Assembly: GCA_035319305.1 (NCBI GenBank)
Contig: DATHCY010000089.1
Location: 1 to 9,345, forward strand
Origin: Methanocella_A sp035319305
GTDB taxonomy: Archaea; Halobacteriota; Methanocellia; Methanocellales; Methanocellaceae
Reading direction: 5' to 3'
DNA: 9,345 bases
This document shows, in pieces, positions 1 to 4,929 of the stretch. The translations under genes and the position numbers were made by a program. Each line of letters opens with the position of its first letter. The first letter of the stretch is position 1. The notes beneath the pieces are model-generated. The model was not told the DNA's origin. It saw only the letters and a program-made list of their open reading frames with translations, and did no database searches.

Positions 1-1112
1 ACCTCATCCACTCGGACACCAGGGCCGTTCATAAGTATCGGCACCGGATCCGCCGAGTGATCCTTCAGGGATATAGGGGTGCTGTGGTCCACTGTGATGA
101 TAATCAGCGTGTCCTTCAGGCTCGTGAGAGGTTTAAATGCGTCGTCCACCGCCTCGACATACCTCGTCTTTCTCTCCATCTCCCCATCGTGGCCGGCCTC
201 GTCCGCTCCTTTGATGTTAAGTAGCACGAAGTCGTGGGTTTTCAGTGCCTCGAGTGCCTTGGTTACCTTCGCCTTGACCCGTTCGACCGGGCTCATGGTT
301 TCCATGCCGATCACCGGCAGAAAATCCAGGCCGCACATTTTGCCGATGCCGATGATCAGGCCGGCGTTGGCGACCACCGCCCCTTTCATGCCATAGCGCT
401 CCTCAAATGGCGGTATGTGAGGAACCTCGCCGGCACCCCTAATCAGGATCGCGTTGCCCGGAGGCTTGCCTTGTTTACGGCGCTCAATGTTGATCGGGCT
501 CTTGTCGATCGCTTTAGTGACCTGGTCCGAGACGTTATTGACGATCTCGGCCGTCCTCTTCGCCTCCGGCGAACCGTCTGTGGCGTGGGACTCCTTCATG
601 GGCAGGCCCTCTTTTTTTGGATCGGTATCTGATATCGCTGCTGATAGCTCTTTCCCCCGCAATACCAGCGCAGCCCGGTGGCCGGTTGATCTTTTAAAGA
701 TAACTTCAATATTGGGCACTTTGACTTTTGTGTTGATGGTTCTAGCCAACTCGTCCGTGTCATCGATGCGTCCTGCCCTGCGGTCCGTGACCTTGCCCCC
801 CTCAACCGTTGCAAAGTTGCACCGAAAGGCAATGTCGCCACCCTTGACATCGATACCTACCCCGGCCGCCTCGAAGGGGCCCCTGCCGGTGTAGTACTTG
901 TACGGGTCATATCCTAGTATCGCGAGGTGGGATGTGTCGGAGCCCGGCCTTATACCTGGGGCAATTGTATCCATAATGCCATTGATGCCGCCGAAAGCGA
1001 GGGCGTCCAAGTTTGGCGTCTTCGCATGGGCCAGCGGCGTTGTGCCGCCCAAGGGCCGGTCGGAAGCACCGTCCAGCACGATCAGCAAAACCTTGTTTGC
1101 TACGTCAGACAT
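1..1112 (-). CDS. apgM: Archaeal cofactor-independent phosphoglycerate mutase (partial, 3' end outside window)
   Basis: Interconverts 3-phosphoglycerate and 2-phosphoglycerate without 2,3-bisphosphoglycerate, in cytoplasmic glycolysis and gluconeogenesis. The reverse strand reads without interruption for 370 codons to the window edge; family members are about 400-420 residues, so only the C-terminal tail is missing. The alkaline-phosphatase-superfamily metal site is visible: VLDGASDRP with Asp14 near the N-terminus, PGSDTSHLAILGYDP with the likely nucleophile Ser61, then GADEAGHDGE, and TVDHSTP followed by KDHS near the visible end. The chosen ATG (1112-1110) gives MSDVANKVLL. An in-frame ATG nine bases upstream (1121) would add MIF. 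Neither has a clear Shine-Dalgarno site, and a TATA-like CTTAATATAC about 25 bases upstream suggests a leaderless or nearly leaderless message. It diverges from the next gene. Family assignment is firm; the exact start is not. Confidence 0.94.
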   Translation of the reverse strand, partial: MSDVANKVLLIVLDGASDRPLGGTTPLAHAKTPNLDALAFGGINGIMDTIAPGIRPGSDTSHLAILGYDPYKYYTGRGPFEAAGVGIDVKGGDIAFRCNFATVEGGKVTDRRAGRIDDTDELARTINTKVKVPNIEVIFKRSTGHRAALVLRGKELSAAISDTDPKKEGLPMKESHATDGSPEAKRTAEIVNNVSDQVTKAIDKSPINIERRKQGKPPGNAILIRGAGEVPHIPPFEERYGMKGAVVANAGLIIGIGKMCGLDFLPVIGMETMSPVERVKAKVTKALEALKTHDFVLLNIKGADEAGHDGEMERKTRYVEAVDDAFKPLTSLKDTLIIITVDHSTPISLKDHSADPVPILMNGPGVRVDE

Positions 1113-1279
1113 AAAAATCATATTTAGATTGTACCCAATGTATATTAAGGTGAGAACCCGGAATTGATATAAAAACAGATTTATATCGCACTTATCTGCC
1201 CGTAGTACAGGGGTTTATAAAGTATTATAAGTAAATTTTTGTAACAATATGCTTTTATATGTTTTATTCGAATAGGTTA
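1113..1279. promoter_or_regulatory. Divergent intergenic promoter region
   Basis: AT-rich spacer between the divergent phosphoglycerate mutase and small membrane protein genes. On the minus strand, TATA-like boxes lie at 1149-1140 (CTTAATATAC) and 1175-1165 (TTTTTATATCA). The first is about 25 bases from the mutase start. On the plus strand, TTTATAAAG lies at about 1214-1222 and CTTTTATAT at 1252-1260. The latter places a start of transcription near 1280, on the ATGATG pair of the downstream gene. Boxes are called by eye from the archaeal consensus; no transcription data are available. Confidence 0.55.
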
Positions 1280-1684
1280 ATGATGAACCTCCTGGACCGC
1301 TTTACCAAAGACAAGATCGAGCATAAAGTGGACATGACATTCAGGGAAATCAAGGACGCGAAAACCCCCGAGGAGGTCGTTCCACTCCTTATCGAGCTCT
1401 CCGAGTTCATAGACCAGGAGAACCTGACATCACAGCAGCTTGAGGAGATCAGAGGCCTCGGAGCAAAGGCCATGAAGAGGCACATCCGGACGGACTTTCT
1501 AAACAATATCGGCGCGCTTATCTCCATTGTTACCGCAAGCATGATCGGCGGCGCAGCGCTTACAATACTGTATTATTTGTTTACACTGGGAGTCCAGAGC
1601 TTCATAGTGTTCGTACTGGTGCCGCTAGCGGTACTGCCGATATACCTCCTGTACTACGGCAAGACTCAGAAATGGTTTACGTGA
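1280..1684 (+). CDS. Small two-helix membrane protein of unknown function
   Basis: I do not recognise the family. From the ATG at 1280 it encodes about 134 residues. An N-terminal charged, mainly helical part of about 75 residues (MMNLLDRFTKDKIEHKV onward, with many Glu/Lys and a run of EEVVPLLIELSEF) is followed by two hydrophobic segments: NIGALISIVTASMIGGAAL running into ILYYLFTLG, and FIVFVLVPLAVLPIYLLYY. The end is short and basic (GKTQKWFT). This predicts a cytoplasmic helical domain anchored by two membrane helices. The frame is open from 1259, but that start would lie inside the likely TATA box (1252-1260). A start at 1280 or 1283 fits a leaderless transcript and is preferred. The gene stands alone and is followed by a transposon relic. 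It is probably real given coherent codon use and membrane pattern. Confidence 0.72.
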   Translation: MMNLLDRFTKDKIEHKVDMTFREIKDAKTPEEVVPLLIELSEFIDQENLTSQQLEEIRGLGAKAMKRHIRTDFLNNIGALISIVTASMIGGAALTILYYLFTLGVQSFIVFVLVPLAVLPIYLLYYGKTQKWFT

Positions 1685-1722
1685 ATATGCTGCGGGTAGC
1701 TAAGTGAACCGCCATACCCTAA

Positions 1723-1740
1723 AGGGCTGCGGCCCTGTTT
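1723..1740 (+). terminator. Possible terminator hairpin after the small membrane protein gene
   Basis: A five-base-pair GC-rich stem AGGGC-TGCG-GCCCT (1723-1736) is followed by GTTTCATT. It lies 39 bases after the stop codon of the membrane protein gene. Archaeal termination depends mainly on T-tracts and this one is short, so the hairpin may instead belong to the decayed mobile element that follows. Confidence 0.25.
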
Positions 1741-1821
1741 CATTGAAAGACGCTTGCCGCTCTCGATAACAAGAACTGTGAGGCATCTTTTCCATAGGTT
1801 GAGGCCGGCCCCAAGCCGTAA

Positions 1822-1953
1822 GACCATCAATCATGCGACAGCAAGATTGACGCTGACATCAACGCCGCCTATAACATAGCTCTTCGATGCCGAGATGACT
1901 GGCTAAAAGCACAGGTGACCCTCCCCTCAAGAGGATGCGAGTGTGCGAGATGG
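1822..1953 (+). pseudogene. tnpB: Relic of an IS200/IS605-family tnpB (OrfB, IS1341-type) 3' end
   Basis: A short plus-strand frame translates as SCDSKIDADINAAYNIALRC and then WLKAQ. It matches the conserved C-terminal end of TnpB, where the last zinc-finger cysteine is followed by a (D)AD-x-NAA-x-NI motif containing the final RuvC aspartate. The frame meets a stop codon at 1819-1821, and the preceding sequence back to 1685 contains no long frame, so the catalytic body and the first CxxC pair are gone. An intact TnpB is usually 350-450 residues; here only about 30-40 recognisable residues survive. The relic is followed directly by a hairpin typical of the element's right end. It lies between two convergent host genes and seems to disrupt neither. 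Identification rests on the DADINAAYNI motif plus the right-end hairpin; the two together make it convincing. Confidence 0.75.
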
Positions 1954-1990
1954 AAGCCCACGGGCTTTAGCCGTGGGAGGATGATTTCAC
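1954..1990 (+). mobile_element. IS605/IS1341-type right end with omega-RNA-like hairpin
   Basis: GAAG is followed by a perfect seven-base-pair stem CCCACGG (1957-1963) and CCGTGGG (1971-1977) around the loop GCTTTAG, then AGGATGATTTCAC. The arrangement GAAGCCC-stem-CTTTAG-stem-GGGAGGATG is the usual right end of tnpB-bearing IS605-family elements. In active elements the same segment is the 3' scaffold of the omega RNA that guides TnpB. TTCAC at 1986-1990 is a plausible cleavage-type terminus, so the next roughly 16-20 bases would be the guide-equivalent sequence. No functional tnpB is present in cis, so any RNA made here could act only with a TnpB from elsewhere. Confidence 0.7.
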
Positions 1991-2010
1991 GATTCAGCCG
2001 TAGGAGTGTG
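1966..2010 (+). repeat. Imperfect direct repeat of the right-end hairpin arm
   Basis: TTTAGCCGTGGGAG at 1966-1979 recurs as TTCAGCCGTAGGAG at 1993-2006, with 12 of 14 positions identical and an offset of 27 bases. The second copy lies just outside the presumed element boundary. It may be a second decayed right end, or slippage and duplication of the element tip. Confidence 0.5.
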
Positions 2011-2018
2011 TGTCGTAG

Positions 2019-2597
2019 CTAGGCGCGCTTGCTCGATTCTCCGAGCACTATGCCCGTAGCGATCAGGTGTGCAACCCGCAGCGGCTCAGGGATCCGGCTG
2101 TGTACTGCGCAACCGGCGGAGATCTTGGCAGCATCACTCTTTTCGATCCCCTTGCATTGGATATATACCGGGCCTCCTTGCCATTTAGTCCGCACCTCAG
2201 TGATTTCACCCGCGTTCAGTATCGCCTTGAACCTACGATCGGGCTCTGAAAGGTTATCCAGAGCTGCCCGGATGCTATCCATATCCGGAAAGCGGCGCAT
2301 GACCGAGATGACGGGTATTCCGATCGCCTCGTGGAGGGCTTTGATATCGACGACGTTGAATCCTCCGAAGGTGACACCGTTCAGCATCACCACCCGAATT
2401 TGCCCGTAATGTTTGGTGCTATTGATTAGCAGCGAAAGCTTTTCAGTCGAGTCGTTGCCATCCTTCTCGATAAACGCGCTGATCACCCCGTCTAGCCAGT
2501 CCTCACCCCGCATCACCACTCCGACCACCAGGATCCTGTCGGAGATAAGCGGCGAGTCATCGATGCCCAGGATGCGCATTTCGGGCTTCAGGTGCAT
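2019..2597 (-). CDS. DUF99 family protein (endonuclease dU family)
   Basis: The 192-residue protein opens with MHLKPEMRILGIDDSPL. The ILGIDD stretch with an acidic pair and the later GVTFGGFNVVDI, IPVISVMRRFPD and LRVAHLIATGIVLGESS segments match the archaeal DUF99 family. That family has been linked to an endonuclease V-like fold and named endonuclease dU, for cutting at deoxyuridine; this function is known from family work and not shown here. Length is normal for the family. The start is well supported: GGAGGTGG (complement of 2606-2612) lies eight bases before the ATG at 2597. Starting at Met7 (MRILGIDD) would also be compatible with family members but is less well spaced. Its stop abuts the IS605 relic, whose outer repeat nearly touches the stop codon. 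A soluble cytoplasmic DNA repair or nucleic-acid role is likely but unproven. Confidence 0.88.
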   Translation of the reverse strand: MHLKPEMRILGIDDSPLISDRILVVGVVMRGEDWLDGVISAFIEKDGNDSTEKLSLLINSTKHYGQIRVVMLNGVTFGGFNVVDIKALHEAIGIPVISVMRRFPDMDSIRAALDNLSEPDRRFKAILNAGEITEVRTKWQGGPVYIQCKGIEKSDAAKISAGCAVHSRIPEPLRVAHLIATGIVLGESSKRA

Positions 2598-2876
2598 CCA
2601 TCAGCCACCTCCATCGAAGCTGGCCGGCCATCGCGAGTTCAGGTCGCGATTGACTGCAGAAAGAAGGAAAAGCCAGCATAGCATATGTATTCACGTCCGC
2701 CTGAACCCCTTTGACGGGGCATCTTTTTGAGTATATTAGCGGGCCAAACTATAACGTTTTGGCCCGAGAAGTTTAATCAAACATAGTTAAAATGAGGCCG
2801 CCATATGCGGATCAAGATTAATTGCCCGTGCCAACTGCTACGCAGACGGAAACCGTGATGAGTGTGGTGTATTAGG
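2598..2876. other. Intergenic region with palindromes, no gene seen
   Basis: This spacer separates the divergent DUF99 and PH-like membrane protein genes. It holds a perfect ten-base palindrome TGGCCGGCCA (2621-2630), a seven-base inverted repeat ATCGCGA/TCGCGAT (2630-2650), a small CCCC-TTTGAC-GGGG hairpin followed by a T-rich stretch (2706-2728), and a nine-base inverted repeat at 2740-2766. No tRNA-like or protein-coding pattern was found. TATA-like sequences (GTATATTA at 2731-2738, and AATACATATGC on the minus strand near 2685) are weak promoter candidates. Confidence 0.45.
2740..2766. repeat. Perfect 9-bp inverted repeat (operator or hairpin candidate)
   Basis: CGGGCCAAA (2740-2748) and TTTGGCCCG (2758-2766) are exact reverse complements around a nine-base AT-rich centre CTATAACGT. 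The repeat lies just downstream of a TATA-like GTATATTA (2731-2738) and about 110 bases before the next plus-strand gene. A repressor operator or a 5' leader hairpin fits better than a terminator, because no gene ends nearby. Confidence 0.5.
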
Positions 2877-3365
2877 ATGGAGGACAGGATTTTTGTAGGC
2901 CGTGTGCTATTCAGGAGGGAGAGCTTGCTGCTGGAAGTGATCAACAGGTACAGGTCCTCGAGCATGTTACTTTTCCTAGCGGTCATCATCGTCGCTGGCT
3001 GTGCGATCACCACGGTTCTCTCTAGGGTAGCCACGATCGTGCCTGGCTCCGCCTGGCAAATTTACTATACAGTAGTGGCGGGGCTTTCGCTGCTGTTTCT
3101 TTTATCCTTCCTGGCAATAACCATGGGCGAGCGCTGTTCCACAGTGATCACCGACGCTGGTATTCTCTATGGTGGCATGTTCCAGCGATGGACGGAGATC
3201 CGGTGCTGTGCCATGCGAAAGACGAGGCGCGGCCTGGTCGTATGGGTGCGGACCCGTCGGAGGATCCGTATGTACTTCAGAGGCCGGGACTCGGAGACTG
3301 TGGAGAAGCTCATCCGGCACTTCTGCCGTGAAGAGGTGATGAGTCCTGACTGCAGGTCTGGGTAA
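2877..3365 (+). CDS. Two-helix membrane protein with PH-like C-terminal domain, unknown function
   Basis: I cannot name the family with certainty. From the ATG at 2877 it has 162 residues: a short N-terminal cytoplasmic segment (MEDRIFVGRVLFRRESLLLE), two hydrophobic helices at about residues 29-50 (MLLFLAVIIVAGCAITTVL) and 64-85 (YYTVVAGLSLLFLLSFLAI), and a basic C-terminal domain of about 70 residues. That domain reads VITDAGILYGGMFQRWTEI, then RGLVVWVRTRRRIRMYF, and ends in a predicted helix ETVEKLIRHFCREE. A beta-rich stretch capped by a helix after two membrane spans resembles bacterial PH-like (bPH, YcxB/DUF5673-type) proteins; this is inference from pattern only. A GTG at 2862 would extend it by five residues, with a stop codon immediately before it. 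I prefer the ATG. No clear operon partner. Confidence 0.75.
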   Translation: MEDRIFVGRVLFRRESLLLEVINRYRSSSMLLFLAVIIVAGCAITTVLSRVATIVPGSAWQIYYTVVAGLSLLFLLSFLAITMGERCSTVITDAGILYGGMFQRWTEIRCCAMRKTRRGLVVWVRTRRRIRMYFRGRDSETVEKLIRHFCREEVMSPDCRSG

Positions 3366-3416
3366 AGCACGGGCAACCTTGTTATGCACCGGGGGGATGA
3401 TTCTTTCGAGGGGATC

Positions 3417-3572
3417 ATGCCAGTGCGGAAAAGAGAAACGGAGGATCAGGACCTCGGAAATCACAGACCTCTGATCGGAGCGGAGAAAGCAGAAGAAAAG
3501 CACTTCAAAGAGGCAAAGAAACAGGGAGAGATCATCAGCGGCGTGCGCAGTAGGATCGATCACAACCGGTGA
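3417..3572 (+). CDS. Possible small highly charged protein (51 residues)
   Basis: The frame MPVRKRETEDQDLGNHR onward is rich in Lys, Arg, Glu and Asp and contains a probable helix EKAEEKHFKEAKKQGEII. GAGGGG (3408-3413) lies three bases before the ATG, the same tight spacing as at the PadR gene. An in-frame ATG at 3384 would add 11 residues but has no ribosome site. It follows the PH-like membrane protein gene by about 50 bases and could be co-transcribed. No family is recognised. Codon use looks coding-like, but at this length a chance frame cannot be excluded. Confidence 0.42.
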   Translation: MPVRKRETEDQDLGNHRPLIGAEKAEEKHFKEAKKQGEIISGVRSRIDHNR

Positions 3573-3677
3573 CCTTTCGGGCAGGTGATAATCGCCCTAA
3601 ACTACGATCATACCGGCGGCCGCAGTCGCATTAGCCCACGGACAGCGAGTTCGTCAGGGCTTATCAATTATAAAAGC

Positions 3678-3941
3678 TCATCTCTTCTCAGCTCTCTCGA
3701 CGGCCATCTGGATTTCGGAGTAAATGCTGGCCAGCTCCGCCCTGCCTGCGTGCTTCTGCAGCCATTCTCTCAGTTCCTTTACCGCATCCTTTACCTCGTC
3801 GTGCCGCAGCTCATCCCGAGAGTATGTGAACGTATCGGGTCTGCTACAGCTCGAATACACCACAACCTTAGTTTTCCCCATTACCTCTACCGTAATTTCA
3901 TCTTCCTGATACCCGGCATGATCTTTTATGGCTATTTCCAT
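3678..3941 (-). CDS. Small soluble hypothetical protein (87 residues)
   Basis: Unknown family. The protein begins MEIAIKDHAGYQEDEITVEV, a probable beta-strand-rich first half with VEVMGKTKVVVYSSCSRP, and ends in a charged helical half (DELRHDEVKDAVKELREWL and ASIYSEIQMAVERAEKR). There is no signal peptide or membrane segment, so it is probably cytoplasmic. The start is well supported: AGAGGT (complement of 3948-3953) lies six bases before the ATG. A good TATA box GTTATATAAA on the minus strand (4013-4004) gives a leader of about 40 bases. It is monocistronic and diverges from the 65-residue membrane protein gene. Confidence 0.72.
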   Translation of the reverse strand: MEIAIKDHAGYQEDEITVEVMGKTKVVVYSSCSRPDTFTYSRDELRHDEVKDAVKELREWLQKHAGRAELASIYSEIQMAVERAEKR

Positions 3942-4003
3942 TATGTAACCTCTTAATAACCTGATTTTTACGAATAAGACCTAACTACTTAATTTATTTG
4001 GAG

Positions 4004-4013
4004 TTTATATAAC
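4004..4013 (-). promoter_or_regulatory. TATA box for the 87-residue protein gene
   Basis: On the minus strand this reads GTTATATAAA, close to the archaeal TATA consensus. Transcription would begin about 25 bases downstream, near 3980, leaving a leader of about 40 bases that contains the AGAGGT ribosome site. Confidence 0.6.
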
Positions 4014-4117
4014 ATTTTTCTTACAATTATATAATTATAGGTGGGTGGGGTGGCTGTCCATCGGCCTCGTCAATCTGGCAGGTATAGAGAATTGATATCT
4101 ATTCAAATAGAATAAAT

Positions 4118-4157
4118 ACTGAGGTGTATATATGGCAACTGAGGTGTATATATGGCA
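4118..4157 (+). repeat. Perfect 20-bp tandem duplication of a ribosome site and start codon
   Basis: Two exact head-to-tail copies of ACTGAGGTGTATATATGGCA occupy 4118-4137 and 4138-4157. Each carries GAGGTG, five bases and then ATGGC, so the translation initiation region is doubled. Because 20 is not a multiple of three, the two ATGs are in different frames. Only the second opens the 65-residue membrane protein. Confidence 0.95.
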
Positions 4158-4164
4158 AAACTGA
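4132..4164 (+). other. 10-codon upstream frame overlapping the downstream start
   Basis: The ATG of the first repeat copy opens the frame MATEVYIWQN and stops at TGA 4162-4164, overlapping the first codons of the next gene (ATG at 4152). Its ribosome site GAGGTG is identical to that of the main gene, so initiation should compete or be coupled. It looks like a by-product of the duplication; a regulatory role is only an inference. Confidence 0.55.
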
Positions 4165-4349
4165 AGATTATTATTATTGGCCTTCTGATTGCCGTAGCAT
4201 CGATTGCTCTTGTGGAGCTGAATAATGCTGGCATCTACTCGCTGCCATCGACCGGGATGGGTGTCTTTACTTGGAGCCCTTACGACACGCTGATCATATT
4301 CTTTATTATCGGCTTGGCGATCATGGTTGTGGGCGCGATCCTGCGGTGA
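4152..4349 (+). CDS. Small two-helix membrane protein (65 residues), unknown function
   Basis: The protein is almost entirely two hydrophobic segments, IIIIGLLIAVASIALVEL near the N-terminus and LIIFFIIGLAIMVVGAIL at the C-terminus. A short polar and aromatic loop (NNAGIYSLPSTGMGVFTWSP) joins them. The fold predicted is a hairpin with both ends in the cytoplasm. GAGGTG five bases before the ATG supports the start. The ribosome site and start codon belong to the second copy of a 20-bp tandem repeat. A palindromic AT-rich TATA-like sequence (4025-4036) lies upstream. No family is recognised. The gene is separate from the PadR operon, with about 200 bases and a new promoter in between. Confidence 0.68.
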   Translation: MAKLKIIIIGLLIAVASIALVELNNAGIYSLPSTGMGVFTWSPYDTLIIFFIIGLAIMVVGAILR

Positions 4350-4473
4350 ATCCCCCGATGCTACATATTCTGTCTAATAGCTTTAGCCATTGCCCTCTAT
4401 CACATAATTCATTCTAATTTCTGACCTTATGGTGAGGATTCCCTGTATGACACTTCGCTCGTCTTAGCCAAAA

Positions 4474-4482
4474 CTTTTATAT
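4474..4482 (+). promoter_or_regulatory. TATA box of the PadR/ABC operon
   Basis: CTTTTATAT preceded by an A-rich CCAAAA fits an archaeal BRE/TATA pair. Transcription would start near 4505, about 65 bases before the PadR ATG, so the palindromes at 4502-4540 would fall at or just after the start site. Confidence 0.6.
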
Positions 4483-4501
4483 TCTTAGCGCTTGTCTATA
4501 C

Positions 4502-4540
4502 CTATGCTTAATATGTACATATAGCGACTATGTGCATAGT
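4502..4540. promoter_or_regulatory. Candidate PadR operator: clustered palindromes
   Basis: A perfect palindrome ATATGTACATAT (4511-4522) is followed by a second dyad ACTATG-TG-CATAGT (4527-4540). CTATGC at 4502-4507 is also the reverse complement of GCATAG at 4534-4539. PadR-family repressors commonly bind ATGT...ACAT-type dyads at their own promoters. The position between the TATA box and the padR-like start suits repression by blocking the transcription start. Confidence 0.6.
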
Positions 4541-4569
4541 ATAATCGAGTGTATAGATCCGGGGGTATA

Positions 4570-4929
4570 ATGCAGGAAGATATCGATAAGTGGCTGAAAG
4601 AGCTTAAAAAAGGCAGCACCAAACTCTCGATATTGTCACTACTGCACTCCGGTGACAAGTACGGTTATGAGCTGATCCACGAGTTGGAAGTTCGAAGCGG
4701 TGGCGTTATCACCATAAAGGAGAGCAATGCTTACCCGGCGCTCCATACCATGGAGAGCGATGGATTAGTAGAGAGCTACTGGAAAGAGTCTGGGGAGGGC
4801 ATACCGCCTAGAAAGTACTACCGGATCACGTCGAAGGGACGCGAGTTCCTCAGCGGTATGATCAGGGAATGGAAACGCTACGTGAAGGCCATAGATGATA
4901 TCTGGGGGGTTACCGATGGAAATAAGTAA
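4570..4929 (+). CDS. PadR-family winged-helix transcriptional regulator
   Basis: The 119-residue protein is a compact PadR (group 2 size) regulator. The winged helix runs from about residue 16 to 90. Characteristic stretches are KYGYELIHELE (30-40), the recognition-helix region ESNAYPALHTMESDGLV (51-67), and the wing with GIPPRKYYRIT (77-87). A short C-terminal helix (FLSGMIREWKRYVKAID) serves dimerisation. PadR proteins usually repress their own operon and are released by ligands or by partner proteins. GGGGGT three bases before the ATG at 4570 supports this start; a GTG at 4549 would add seven residues and overlap the operator flank, and is less likely. The gene overlaps the next by 14 bases, implying translational coupling. 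It is the first gene of the operon and probably autoregulates through the palindromes just upstream. Confidence 0.92.
   Translation: MQEDIDKWLKELKKGSTKLSILSLLHSGDKYGYELIHELEVRSGGVITIKESNAYPALHTMESDGLVESYWKESGEGIPPRKYYRITSKGREFLSGMIREWKRYVKAIDDIWGVTDGNK

Noticed and set aside
79..894. Three plus-strand open frames (79-396, 234-632, 454-894)
   Set aside because: They are antisense to the phosphoglycerate mutase gene, whose family motifs run continuously through the region.
1737..1750. GTTTCATTGAAAG resembling the edges of some CRISPR repeats
   Set aside because: It occurs once, with no regularly spaced copies, no leader and no cas gene in the window.
2029..2730. Plus-strand frames opposite the DUF99 gene (2029-2409, 2413-2730)
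   Set aside because: Antisense shadows of a recognised gene; no domain or ribosome site supports them.
3102..3563. 153-codon minus-strand frame
   Set aside because: It covers the PH-like domain of the plus-strand gene and its His/Pro/Arg-rich translation looks like a shadow; no promoter or ribosome site seen.
3579..3597. GGGC...GCCC hairpin after the small charged frame
   Set aside because: Only four base pairs with an 11-base loop and no T-tract, too weak to call a terminator.
4099..4110. Dyad CTATT-CA-AATAG upstream of the 65-residue membrane protein
   Set aside because: Short, AT-rich arms are expected often by chance in such a spacer; no further support.
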